Positions 6,832 through 14,809 of a DNA stretch of 16,153 bases are shown here, piece after piece (position 1 is the first letter of the stretch; each line of letters starts with the position of its first letter). The DNA is from an uncultured Lachnospiraceae bacterium (lineage in GTDB: Bacteria > Bacillota > Clostridia > Lachnospirales > Lachnospiraceae). The DNA lies in assembly GCA_902797475.1 (NCBI GenBank), contig CADBTG010000028.1, positions 1-16,153 on the forward strand. The letters are read 5' to 3'. Below the pieces are notes generated by a model, which worked only from the letters and a program-made list of their open reading frames with translations, made no database searches and was not told where the DNA came from. The position numbers and the translations under genes are program-made.

Positions 6832-7332
6832 TCAGGCTTCCGGACGATCCTCTTTTCTTTCTTTCTCGCGCTCGCGCATCTGCCGGAAGAACTCCTGCAG
6901 AATCTCGCTGCAGGGCTCCTTCAGGACGCCTCTTGTAATCTCGACCTGATGGTTGAATTCCTTCATCTGTAAAAGATTCAGAATCGAACCCGCGCAGCCC
7001 GCCTTCGGGTTGTCGGTTCCGATGACCACGCGGTCAAGCCTTGACTGTACGATGGCGCCCGCGCACATCTGGCACGGTTCCAACGTGACATACATCGTGC
7101 AGCCCTCGAGCCGCCAGTCTCCGATATGCCGGCAGGCCTGCCGGATGGCGGTCAGCTCGGCGTGCGCCAGCGTCGTATGTTTGCTCTTTCGAAGATTAAA
7201 GCCCCTGCCGATGATGCGCCCCTGATACAGGATCACACAACCGATAGGAACTTCTCCGAGTGCCATGGCCCGCTTCGCCTGATGCAGGGCCTTTTTCATA
7301 TAAAAAACATCGTCACGAACTATTTCAGACAA
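6832..7332 (-). CDS. tadA: tRNA-specific adenosine deaminase TadA
   Basis: 166 residues, typical for the family. TadA converts adenosine 34 to inosine in tRNA-Arg(ACG), in the cytoplasm. The zinc and catalytic residues are present: H57-A-E59 and PCQMC with C87 and C90, followed by AGAIVQSRL. The start is a TTG at 7332 (MSEIVRD), chosen because AAAGGAG lies eight bases upstream on this strand; the first internal ATG (residue 12) has no ribosome site. A charged tail rich in Arg, Glu and Lys extends past the deaminase fold. The gene is first in a two-gene unit with the activase and has its own candidate promoter at 7367-7395. The pairing with a DNA-precursor enzyme has no obvious functional meaning and is probably just shared transcription. 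Confidence 0.93.
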   Translation of the reverse strand: MSEIVRDDVFYMKKALHQAKRAMALGEVPIGCVILYQGRIIGRGFNLRKSKHTTLAHAELTAIRQACRHIGDWRLEGCTMYVTLEPCQMCAGAIVQSRLDRVVIGTDNPKAGCAGSILNLLQMKEFNHQVEITRGVLKEPCSEILQEFFRQMREREKERKEDRPEA

Positions 7333-7366
7333 AGCGTTTCTCCTTTGTCAATATCCATTTTTATTT

Positions 7367-7395
7367 AGTATATCATCAATTGTGTAAAATGTATA
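7367..7395 (-). promoter_or_regulatory. Candidate sigma-A promoter for tadA-nrdG2
   Basis: On the minus strand, TATACA (7390-7395) and TATACT (7367-7372) are separated by 17 bp, and TGA directly before the -10 fits an extended -10 element. Initiation near 7360 would leave a leader of about 28 bases before the TTG start of tadA. Confidence 0.55.
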
Positions 7396-7434
7396 CTTTT
7401 ATTGCAAAAAAACCGAAAAATTAAGATTTTCAAG

Positions 7435-7463
7435 TTGAATTATACGGGTTTTCATAGTAAAAT
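7435..7463 (+). promoter_or_regulatory. Candidate sigma-A promoter for the GGDEF-galK-EAL operon
   Basis: TTGAAT (7435-7440) and TAAAAT (7458-7463) are separated by exactly 17 bp. A-tract DNA at 7406-7420 upstream could act as an UP element. Initiation near 7470 gives a leader of about 45 bases. I see no clear operator or catabolite (cre) site. This region and the tadA promoter share a 183-bp AT-rich gap, so the two units are divergent. Confidence 0.6.
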
Positions 7464-7515
7464 ACGATAAAAGAGTGGTATTTTCCTTCGCTGAAATTGC
7501 GAAAAGGAGGGTATT

Positions 7516-9447
7516 GTGAATCTCGGACAGAAGAAAAAGATTGCCATCTTAATCTGTCGAAGCTCCGCCGAGTACCAGTACACCCTGTTGGGGCGTCTGG
7601 TTTCGAAAGCGCAGGAGCTTGGTTACTATGCCCTTGTCTATTCCTGCTTCGGCAAATACGGCAATAACGACGCCTATGACCTCGGCGAATCCTATATTGC
7701 GGACCTGCCCGATTTTACACAGATGGACGGCATCATCCTGGCGACCGACACCTTCGATAACCATGCCGTTGCGGACAAAATCGTGCAGATCGTGCGTGAG
7801 AAGGCGACCTGCCCGGTTGTGTGCGTGCGCCGCTACGTGGAAGGATTTGCCAACATTCTCGTGGACGACGAGCATGCCCTCGACGGCATCATCACGCACC
7901 TTGTGAAGGAGCACGGCTACCGTGACTTCTGCTTCGTGAACGGACCGAGAGATCATATCGATGCCAGGCGGCGACTGACTTCATTGAAAAATACGATGGC
8001 GGAGTTCGGCATCACCGTCGATGACGAGGATATCTACTACGGAAACTTCTGGCGCGATGTCGGACCGGCTGCCGTGGATTATCTGCTTACCGGGCGCGAC
8101 CGCTGGCCGCAGGCGATTATATGCGCCAACGATTATTCGGCGATTTCCGTAATCGACGAGCTGCAAAGAAGAGGCATCCGTGTGCCGCAGGATATTGCAG
8201 TGACCGGATTTGACGATATTTCCGAGACCGACGCAATTGCGCCGACGCTTACCTCGGTGCGCGTGAACGTCCGCGAGATGGCGGAGCGTGCCGTTGAGGC
8301 AATCCGGCTGATGGAGGAAGGCGAGAAGGTTCCCGAAATCACTTACATTCCGACCCACGTGGTCATCCGCGAATCGTGCGGATGCGGGACCAGAAACGCG
8401 GCAAGGCTTGAGGCTGCGGTGAAGCGGTATTTCGACCAGGACCAGAAGACGAGATCCTTCCTGATGCAGTCCATGTTCATGAGCATTCATGCAGAGAAAG
8501 CGCGGGACATCGACGAGCTCAACAATGTCATTTATTCCTTCCTGAACCAGAACGAGCAGGTAAGGGACTTTTATGTCGTGCTGAACGATTACGACTGGCG
8601 CACCCAGGAGCCCGAGGAATTCCGCGGCTTTACGCCGATGATGCACCTTCGGACCGCCGTGCGCGAGAACATCCTTTTGGGGCATGTGGACCACGTCTTC
8701 GACATCCAGGAGATTCTGCCCGAGGAGTATGTCTGCGACGACCCGTGCGGCTATTTCATCGTGCCGCTTCATTATCACGAGGCCTGCCTCGGATACGGCG
8801 TCATGACTTATAACGGCGACGGCATCCCGAACCCGTTCTTCCAGCCGTTCATCACGAACGTCTGCACGGCGCTTGAAGAAATCCGTTCGAACATGAAAAA
8901 GGAGACGCTGATCGCCGAGCTGCAGCACCTGTATGTCAGCGATGTTCTGACCGGGCTCTCGAACCGCCGCGGCTTCGAGCAGAAATGCGAAAGCATGTAT
9001 GACCAGGCGTGCAGAAAGCGTCAGCCGATGGCCATCATCGGAATCGACATGGACGGCTTAAAGGATATCAATGACACGTTCGGGCATTCGTTCGGCGACC
9101 TTGCGTTAAAGGCCATAGCAAATGCCATGTCGGCCGCCTGCTACCAGAACGAGTTCTGCTACCGGGTCGGCGGCGACGAATTTCAGGTCATTGCGCTTAA
9201 TTACAACGAGGATATGGTTTTAGAGTACCGCGACCGGTTCCGCGCCTTCCTCGATGACTATAACAGCCGGTCCGGAAGACCTTACATCGTACAGGCGAGC
9301 TTCGGATACGTAATCGTGGATCCGAAGGCGAACATCCCACTCGGCGAGTGGCTGACTCTGAGTGACGACCGGATGTATGAAGAAAAGAACGCACGGCGGG
9401 CTACCAGAAAGATCATCCGCGATCCCGCGCCCGGGAAGGAGGGCTAG
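7516..9447 (+). CDS. Diguanylate cyclase with LacI-type sugar-binding sensor domain
   Basis: 643 residues from a GTG start with AAGGAGG (7504-7510) five bases upstream. No signal peptide, membrane helix or HTH is present, so it is cytoplasmic. Residues about 8-290 are a type 1 periplasmic-binding fold as in LacI/GalR effector domains (DGIILATD, DIAVTGFDDISETDAIAPTLTSVR, ending HVVIRESCGCG). Residues about 296-465 form a middle region, possibly GAF-like. The GGDEF domain covers about 475-635, with DVLTGLSNRRGFE, metal-binding DMDGLKDINDTFGH and intact RVGGDEF (motif at 552-556). The product-inhibition RxxD site upstream of the motif is not present (YQNE instead). It should therefore make c-di-GMP from two GTP, controlled by a small ligand, probably a sugar. 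Galactokinase follows after three bases, which suggests galactose or a related sugar; that ligand assignment is inference. Proteins of this architecture are known in Lachnospiraceae. Confidence 0.9.
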   Translation: MNLGQKKKIAILICRSSAEYQYTLLGRLVSKAQELGYYALVYSCFGKYGNNDAYDLGESYIADLPDFTQMDGIILATDTFDNHAVADKIVQIVREKATCPVVCVRRYVEGFANILVDDEHALDGIITHLVKEHGYRDFCFVNGPRDHIDARRRLTSLKNTMAEFGITVDDEDIYYGNFWRDVGPAAVDYLLTGRDRWPQAIICANDYSAISVIDELQRRGIRVPQDIAVTGFDDISETDAIAPTLTSVRVNVREMAERAVEAIRLMEEGEKVPEITYIPTHVVIRESCGCGTRNAARLEAAVKRYFDQDQKTRSFLMQSMFMSIHAEKARDIDELNNVIYSFLNQNEQVRDFYVVLNDYDWRTQEPEEFRGFTPMMHLRTAVRENILLGHVDHVFDIQEILPEEYVCDDPCGYFIVPLHYHEACLGYGVMTYNGDGIPNPFFQPFITNVCTALEEIRSNMKKETLIAELQHLYVSDVLTGLSNRRGFEQKCESMYDQACRKRQPMAIIGIDMDGLKDINDTFGHSFGDLALKAIANAMSAACYQNEFCYRVGGDEFQVIALNYNEDMVLEYRDRFRAFLDDYNSRSGRPYIVQASFGYVIVDPKANIPLGEWLTLSDDRMYEEKNARRATRKIIRDPAPGKEG

Positions 9448-9450
9448 AGA

Positions 9451-10611
9451 ATGGAGGACGAAATCACATTTTCCAACGTATTCGGCGGGGGCGGTGAGAT
9501 TCGAAAGTATTTCGCTCCGGGAAGAGTCAATCTGATCGGGGAGCATACGGATTATAACGGCGGGCATGTATTTCCGTGCGCGTTAAGCATCGGAACATAT
9601 GCTGCGGTGAGAAAACGGACGGACCGGAAGCTTCGGTTTTACTCGGAGAATTTTCCGGAGGCCGGCGTGATCGAGACGTCGCTTGACGATCGGGAATACC
9701 ATAAGGAACTCGGCTGGACCAACTACCCGAGAGGGGTTGTGTGGGCAGCGGAGGAGGCCGGTTTTCGTGCCGACTGCGGCTTTGACGTGATGTATCGGGG
9801 AACGATTCCGAATTCCTCGGGGCTGTCGTCTTCTGCCTCGATTGAGGTGCTGACGGGCTTCTTCCTCGCGGATCTGTACGGGTTTTCGTATGACGGCATC
9901 ACAAATGCGAAGCTCGGGCAGCGTGCCGAGAATGCTTTCATCGGCGTGAACTGCGGCATCATGGATCAGTTCGCGATTGCGATGGGGCGGAAGGGACATG
10001 CGATCTTCCTGAATACCGGAACGCTTAAGTATGAATATGCGCCGCTTGATCTGCAGGGCGTCCGCATCGTGATCATGAATACGAATAAAAAGCGCGGGCT
10101 CGGCGATTCCAAGTATAACGAGCGGCGCGCGGAGTGCGAAGAAGCACTTCGGTATGTCCGGCAGGTTGTTCCGGCCGATGCCCTCTGTGAGCTTACGAAG
10201 GAGCAATGGGAGGCGGCCCGGGAGGCGATTCCGTCGCCGGTTCTTCGAAGAAGAGCCGAACATGCCGTTACGGAGAACCTTCGGACGCTGGCTGCTTACG
10301 AGGCCTTGAAGCAAGGCAATTTGGCGGCGTTCGGACGGCTGATGAACGAGTCCCACATCTCCCTGAAGGAAAACTATGAGGTGACCGGGCGCGAGCTTGA
10401 TACGCTTGCCGAGGCTGCATGGCAGCAGGACGGCGTGCTCGGGGCAAGGATGACCGGCGCGGGTTTCGGCGGATGTGCCGTGAGCCTGGTAAATGAGGAC
10501 GCGGTGTCCTCATTTGTCACAAATGTCGGAAAGATCTATCGGGAGCAGATCGGTTACGATGCGACCTTTTACGAAGCGGAGACCGGAAGCGGTCCCCAAA
10601 GAATCGGGTAA
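9451..10611 (+). CDS. galK: Galactokinase
   Basis: 386 residues, the usual length. It phosphorylates galactose at C1 using ATP, the first Leloir-pathway step, in the cytoplasm. The galactokinase signature GRVNLIGEHTDYNGG is at about residues 24-38. The GHMP phosphate loop reads IPNSSGLSSSAS, with NSS where many homologues have a more Gly-rich sequence but the GLSSSAS core intact. NCGIMDQFA and the C-terminal GARMTGAGFGGCAV motif are also present. AAGGAGGG (9436-9443) overlaps the end of the preceding gene and lies seven bases before the ATG; the intergenic gap is three bases, so the two genes are surely co-transcribed. No galT, galE or sugar transporter gene accompanies it here, which is unusual for galK. 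Its neighbours on both sides are c-di-GMP enzymes. Confidence 0.95.
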   Translation: MEDEITFSNVFGGGGEIRKYFAPGRVNLIGEHTDYNGGHVFPCALSIGTYAAVRKRTDRKLRFYSENFPEAGVIETSLDDREYHKELGWTNYPRGVVWAAEEAGFRADCGFDVMYRGTIPNSSGLSSSASIEVLTGFFLADLYGFSYDGITNAKLGQRAENAFIGVNCGIMDQFAIAMGRKGHAIFLNTGTLKYEYAPLDLQGVRIVIMNTNKKRGLGDSKYNERRAECEEALRYVRQVVPADALCELTKEQWEAAREAIPSPVLRRRAEHAVTENLRTLAAYEALKQGNLAAFGRLMNESHISLKENYEVTGRELDTLAEAAWQQDGVLGARMTGAGFGGCAVSLVNEDAVSSFVTNVGKIYREQIGYDATFYEAETGSGPQRIG

Positions 10612-10628
10612 AGAGAGGAAAGCAAAAG

Positions 10629-13400
10629 ATGAATCTGGACGCAAATGAAAAGAAACGGCTTTTGGAGGTTTTCTCAGCCAACCTTTCGACCTACCGGAAA
10701 GCCATGAAATTATCGCAGGAGGAATTCGGCGCGCTGATCGGCATCACGAGACAGACCGTGAGCTCGATTGAACGCGGCGCATATCCCCTGACGTGGTCAA
10801 TCTTTCTTTCCTGTCTCTTCATCTGCGCAGGCCATGTGCGGGCGAAGAAGCTGATTCTCAACACATTTGCCGGGGAGGAGAGCCTTTCCGAGTATCTTTC
10901 GAGCATGACCGGGGACAGCGGTTCGAAGAGCGCTTCGGCCGGTTACGGCTATGCGAGACAGGTGTATTTCGGGACCTGTACCGTGCGTGACGATGACGGC
11001 TATACGATTGTGGACTGCGATGCGAGCGTGGAGGAGCTTCTCGGCATTCGCATGAGCAGCGGCAGGAATTACAGTTATCTTGCTTTGATCGACCCCGAGG
11101 ACCGCGAAACCATCCGTCGGATTCTGAACGAGAAGATCCGCAAGCAGATGGTTGTCTGCATTGAGCACCGCGTGCTGACCGGCGAAGGACAGCCGGTTTC
11201 GGTGCAGTGCTTTGTCCGCCGCCAGAAGAAGATGATGAAGAACGGCCTGTTCGACATCACGATTACGCAGGTGACCGGCGAGATGCTTAAGAAGCGCCAG
11301 GTGACCGGGCTTCTGACGACACTTCCCGTCGGCGTCGCGGTATTCGAATACCAGGGACGCATCGGCAGGGAAAATGTGCCGGAAATCTATTATGCAAACG
11401 AGACCTTTTACAGAGTCATCGGACATACCTCGGAGCAGTTTGCTTCGATTCACAACAATTCCCTTCCTGAAATCGTGGCACCCGACGATGTCAAGAACGT
11501 AAACCGCCTGTTCGACCCGAAGGCGGAGGTGCATTCGGTTTCCGAAGCCGAGTTCCGTGTGAACCGGTTCGACGGAAGCGTTGCGTGGGTGCACTGCAAC
11601 GCCCTTGTCGTGAGCCGCAATTCCGACGGCATGAGCCTTGTAAGCTGTGCGTTCACGGAGATTACGAAGCGAATCAATGCCGAGATGTCGATGAAGCATC
11701 AGCTGGATCACTACCGTCAGCTCGAGGAAACCTCCGACGACATCCAGTTCGGTTACAATATCACGGATGACCGCATGAGCATCCCGAACAAGTTTGCAAC
11801 GGCGCTCGGAGTCGAGAGCGTGATTCCGCGATTCATGGAGAAGGATCTTCTTAAGAAGGTCGTTCATGAAGAGGACTACGAAGCCTTCACGGAGACTTTG
11901 GCAAATGCCAAAGCTACCGGTGAGAGCGTGAAGGGCGAATACCGCCTCCGCCTTGACGGCAAGGAATACCGCTGGTGCCGCTTAAACGTCATCGGCGCGA
12001 AGGATGATGACGGAAAGATTACGTATCTGTACGGCCGCATCGCGCAGATTGACGAGGAACGGAAGATTCGCAGAGAGCGGAGCAACGACCGCATGCTCAT
12101 CAACCGTCTGTCCTCGACAGACCGTCTGACCGGACTTTACAACCGTACCGCGTTCCGCGCAAGACTTCAGGAGACGCTTTCGGATCCGGAGATGGAGCCG
12201 GTGCACGCTGTCATTTACTGCGATATCAATGATTTCTCATACATCAATGAAAAATACGGCTATCCCGCAGGCGACCGGATGCTTCGGGAATTTGCCGCAA
12301 TGTTCCAGAGAAAGGGCAAGAAGTGCTTTGCATGCCGCATTCATTCCGACTTCTTCCTGATTTACGTGAACGGTGAATCGAAGGAGCAGGTAATCGCCAA
12401 ACTCAGAAGCTGGTCCAAGGTGTTCGTGGAGCATCAGATGAAGGCTTATCCGGGCATTGACATCCAGCTTTCGAGCGGAGTATATTTCCTGAAGAAGAAT
12501 GACCGCGACATCCCGCTGGCGATGGACAATGCAAACCTGGCAAGAAAGCAGGCCAAGAGCGGTCAGGACAATCCTTACTGCATCTATTCCGAAGAGCTGC
12601 GTGCGCAGAGAAGCCACGAGCAGACCATTGCCGGTGAAATTCAGAACGCCATCCGAAACAACAAGATCGAGGTGTTCTTCCAGCCGAAATTCTCCCTTGA
12701 GACCAAGGAACTGATCGGCGCGGAGGCACTTGCCAGATGGCTGATGGACGACGGAACCTACCGTTATCCGTCGGATTTCGTTCCGATTCTCGAGAAAACC
12801 GGTCATGTCACGGACCTCGACTTCTGCATTTACACCAACGTGCTGCAGGCGCTTCGCAACTGGAAGAAGGCCGGCGCCCGTCTGGTTCCAATCGCCGTGA
12901 ACTTCAGCAAGAACAACCGAAGCTTTTTGAAGTTTGACGAGAGAATCAGCCGTCTTGCCGAGCAGTACGGCGTAGAGAGCCGCTACATTGAAATTGAGGT
13001 CAATGAAGAGATGCTTCTCGCAGAGAAGGAGGGAACCTCGGATTCCATCCGCGACCTGCAGAACAGAGGCTTTAAGATCACGCTTGATGATTTCGGATCG
13101 GGCAAGGAATCGCTTTCCATGCTGATCAACGCACCGGTTAATATCGTTAAGATCGGCAGGACATTCCTGCAGAGAATCGGCCAGGGCGAGATGGAGCAGA
13201 ACTATGTCCGCTGCATGTGCGACATGATTTCCGCCGTAAAGAAGGAAGCCGTTTTCGAAGGTGTTGAAACTAAGGAACAGGCCGACTTCCTTGCCGGATG
13301 CGGTTTCACGACCGCGCAGGGATATCTCTTTGAGAAACCGATGCCGCTCGAGGAATTCGAGAACAAGTATCTGAAGGAATACTTCCTTCCGTCAGCCTGA
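10629..13400 (+). CDS. HTH-PAS-GGDEF(degenerate)-EAL c-di-GMP phosphodiesterase
   Basis: 923 residues, cytoplasmic, with no membrane helix. In order: an XRE-type HTH at about 10-60 (KLSQEEFGALIGITRQTVSSIERG); three PAS-like domains at about 110-215, 222-345 and 365-475; a GGDEF domain at about 494-650; an EAL domain at about 665-915. The GGDEF active motif reads RIHSDFF (HSDFF at 572-576), so cyclase activity should be lost, though GTP binding may persist. The EAL catalytic set is intact: E699 of EAL, N758, E790, D820-D821, K841, E877 and Q897. The usual KID reads KIG, which keeps the lysine. I predict hydrolysis of c-di-GMP to pGpG, tuned by PAS signals. The HTH raises the possibility of direct DNA binding. 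The gene starts 17 bases after galK with AGAGAGGAA (10612-10620) as ribosome site. It would oppose the diguanylate cyclase encoded first in the operon. Confidence 0.9.
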   Translation: MNLDANEKKRLLEVFSANLSTYRKAMKLSQEEFGALIGITRQTVSSIERGAYPLTWSIFLSCLFICAGHVRAKKLILNTFAGEESLSEYLSSMTGDSGSKSASAGYGYARQVYFGTCTVRDDDGYTIVDCDASVEELLGIRMSSGRNYSYLALIDPEDRETIRRILNEKIRKQMVVCIEHRVLTGEGQPVSVQCFVRRQKKMMKNGLFDITITQVTGEMLKKRQVTGLLTTLPVGVAVFEYQGRIGRENVPEIYYANETFYRVIGHTSEQFASIHNNSLPEIVAPDDVKNVNRLFDPKAEVHSVSEAEFRVNRFDGSVAWVHCNALVVSRNSDGMSLVSCAFTEITKRINAEMSMKHQLDHYRQLEETSDDIQFGYNITDDRMSIPNKFATALGVESVIPRFMEKDLLKKVVHEEDYEAFTETLANAKATGESVKGEYRLRLDGKEYRWCRLNVIGAKDDDGKITYLYGRIAQIDEERKIRRERSNDRMLINRLSSTDRLTGLYNRTAFRARLQETLSDPEMEPVHAVIYCDINDFSYINEKYGYPAGDRMLREFAAMFQRKGKKCFACRIHSDFFLIYVNGESKEQVIAKLRSWSKVFVEHQMKAYPGIDIQLSSGVYFLKKNDRDIPLAMDNANLARKQAKSGQDNPYCIYSEELRAQRSHEQTIAGEIQNAIRNNKIEVFFQPKFSLETKELIGAEALARWLMDDGTYRYPSDFVPILEKTGHVTDLDFCIYTNVLQALRNWKKAGARLVPIAVNFSKNNRSFLKFDERISRLAEQYGVESRYIEIEVNEEMLLAEKEGTSDSIRDLQNRGFKITLDDFGSGKESLSMLINAPVNIVKIGRTFLQRIGQGEMEQNYVRCMCDMISAVKKEAVFEGVETKEQADFLAGCGFTTAQGYLFEKPMPLEEFENKYLKEYFLPSA

Positions 13401-13439
13401 TTACGTGCATGACATAAAACTTTCAGAAAGGAGACACCG

Positions 13440-14273
13440 ATGGACAAAATAGCATATTACCTGTCATTTCCCTTCGTCCGGTATGCGTTTCTTGTCGGGA
13501 TTCTGGTCGCGTTATGCGCTGCGCTTCTCGGCGTGATTCTCGTATTGAAGCGGTTCTCCTTCATCGGCGACGGACTTAGCCACGTGGCGTTCGGCGCCAT
13601 CGCGATTGCTTCGGTGATGAAGCTTACCAATAACCTGGTTTTCGTATTTCCGGTTACAATTCTCGCGGCGGTTGTGCTTCTGAAAACAGGGCAAAGTAAA
13701 AGGCTGCACGGGGATGCAGCCATTGCCATGATTTCCGTCGGTGCGTTGGCACTCGGATATTTTCTTTTGTGTAAACGCCCGAACTCGACGAATGTGTCGG
13801 GGGACGTGTGCAGCACGCTTTTCGGTTCTCAGAATATGCTGTCGCTTCAGCTTAATGACGTATTGCTTTGTCTTGTCATGTCACTACTTGTCATCGGCAT
13901 GTTCCTTCTGTTCTATCGGAAGATTTTTGCCGTGACGTTTGACGAGAACTTTGCCAGAAGCACGGGGCTTCATGTGGCGGCTTACAATACGATGATTGCC
14001 GCCGTGACGGCTGTCGTCATTGTGCTTGCGATGAACCTTGTCGGTTCTTTGCTGGTGTCCGCGCTGATCATCTTCCCGGCGCTTTCGTCGATGCGAATCT
14101 TCCGAAGCTTCCGGGCCGTGATGCTTTGCTCCGCGGGCTTCGCCGTTTTCGGCGCGGCGGCAGGAATTCTTCTTTCCGTCGTCTGGTCGACGCCGCCCGG
14201 AGCAACCATCGTCATTTTCGACATGGGAATGTTCGGGCTGTCGGCACTTGCCGGGTGGTTACTCGGCCGCTGA
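13440..14273 (+). CDS. ABC-3 family metal transporter permease (ZnuB/MntB-like)
   Basis: 277 residues, a normal length, with seven to eight hydrophobic segments. ABC-3 hallmarks include the LKRFSFIGDGLSHVAFGAIAI segment (residues about 36-56), DENFARSTGLHV and the ending NLVGSLLVSALIIFPALSSMRI. The family imports zinc, manganese or iron with an ATPase and a substrate-binding lipoprotein. Neither gene is present in this window: the upstream neighbour is the EAL protein 39 bases away and the downstream neighbour is convergent. AAAGGAG (13427-13433) lies six bases before the ATG. It may be the last gene of the sugar/c-di-GMP operon, since no terminator separates them. The last 15 bases, stop included, overlap the end of the convergent queT gene. 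The metal cannot be told from sequence. Confidence 0.88.
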   Translation: MDKIAYYLSFPFVRYAFLVGILVALCAALLGVILVLKRFSFIGDGLSHVAFGAIAIASVMKLTNNLVFVFPVTILAAVVLLKTGQSKRLHGDAAIAMISVGALALGYFLLCKRPNSTNVSGDVCSTLFGSQNMLSLQLNDVLLCLVMSLLVIGMFLLFYRKIFAVTFDENFARSTGLHVAAYNTMIAAVTAVVIVLAMNLVGSLLVSALIIFPALSSMRIFRSFRAVMLCSAGFAVFGAAAGILLSVVWSTPPGATIVIFDMGMFGLSALAGWLLGR

Positions 14274-14780
14274 GAGTTCGCGTTCAATCGGGGTCTTGCG
14301 AAGTGAGTACAGCAGGATTCCGCCGAGGATGCAGCAGCAGATGATTTCGCCGGCAACAACGCCTGCGGCAAGCTGCCAGATCGGATTCGGAAGCTCGTAG
14401 GCATACTTTAACACAAACGGAATAATGATGCCGTTCGCGATAACGGGCGGAAGGGTGCAGATCCATGCGCCCTTATTTTTTTTGCAGGAAGGAATGCGGG
14501 AGAGCAGATAGGTTCCGATGGCACCGATCAGCGTGGCGAGCGAGCCGAAGATAACATCCGGGAGCGGGTTGCCCATCAAAAGGTTTGAAATGATGCATCC
14601 GAGGGTGAGGCCGGGAATGGCGGCCGGGGTGAAGAACGGCAGAACCGTCAGGGCTTCGGAAATCCGGACCTGAATCATGCCGTTAGCCAGGTTAAAGGCG
14701 TTGATGAAGTACGTCTGTACGAAATAGAGCGCGGCGATGATGGCCGCAACGGTGATAAATCTGACATCTTTTTTTCTCAT
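14259..14780 (-). CDS. queT: QueT-family ECF transporter S component
   Basis: 173 residues with five to six hydrophobic helices. The conserved block MIQVRISEALTVLPFFTPAAIPG, followed by GCIISNLLMGNPLPDVIFGSLATLIGAIGTYLL, is that of the QueT family. These are substrate-capture subunits of energy-coupling-factor importers for queuosine precursors such as preQ1; they share an ATPase/EcfT module encoded elsewhere. A candidate preQ1-I riboswitch lies 30 bases upstream, which supports the substrate. The ATG at 14780 has only a poor purine tract (GAAAAGAAAA) as ribosome site and overlaps the stop of a six-codon frame, so initiation is probably coupled to that frame. The 3' end overlaps the convergent ABC-3 permease gene by 15 bases. 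An internal ATG is less likely because the MRKKD start leads straight into helix 1. Confidence 0.88.
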   Translation of the reverse strand: MRKKDVRFITVAAIIAALYFVQTYFINAFNLANGMIQVRISEALTVLPFFTPAAIPGLTLGCIISNLLMGNPLPDVIFGSLATLIGAIGTYLLSRIPSCKKNKGAWICTLPPVIANGIIIPFVLKYAYELPNPIWQLAAGVVAGEIICCCILGGILLYSLRKTPIERELSAAE

Positions 14781-14797
14781 TTTTCTTTTCGGGGCAT
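14777..14797 (-). CDS. Six-codon leader frame coupled to queT
   Basis: On the minus strand, ATG at 14797 reads M-P-R-K-E-K and stops at TGA (14779-14777). That TGA overlaps the queT start as ATGA. AAAGGGG, and the GGAGG at the riboswitch end further up, could both serve as ribosome site. The queT ATG has no comparable site, so ribosomes ending here could restart on queT. It is very short, so chance is possible; the exact ATGA junction is the main argument. Confidence 0.4.
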   Translation of the reverse strand: MPRKEK

Positions 14798-14809
14798 ACG
14801 GGCCCCTTT

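Noticed and set aside
7981..8928. Long open frame on the minus strand (315 codons)
   Set aside because: It is fully antisense to the sugar-sensor cyclase gene, with no recognisable domain; the plus-strand protein has clear motifs throughout.
10629..10810. The HTH as a separate regulator gene fused by a missed stop
   Set aside because: The frame is continuous with no internal ribosome site or start after the HTH, and the linker to the first PAS domain is of normal length, so it reads as one fused protein.
10797..11867. Long open frame on the minus strand (356 codons)
   Set aside because: It is antisense to the HTH-PAS part of the EAL protein and has shadow-like composition without motifs.
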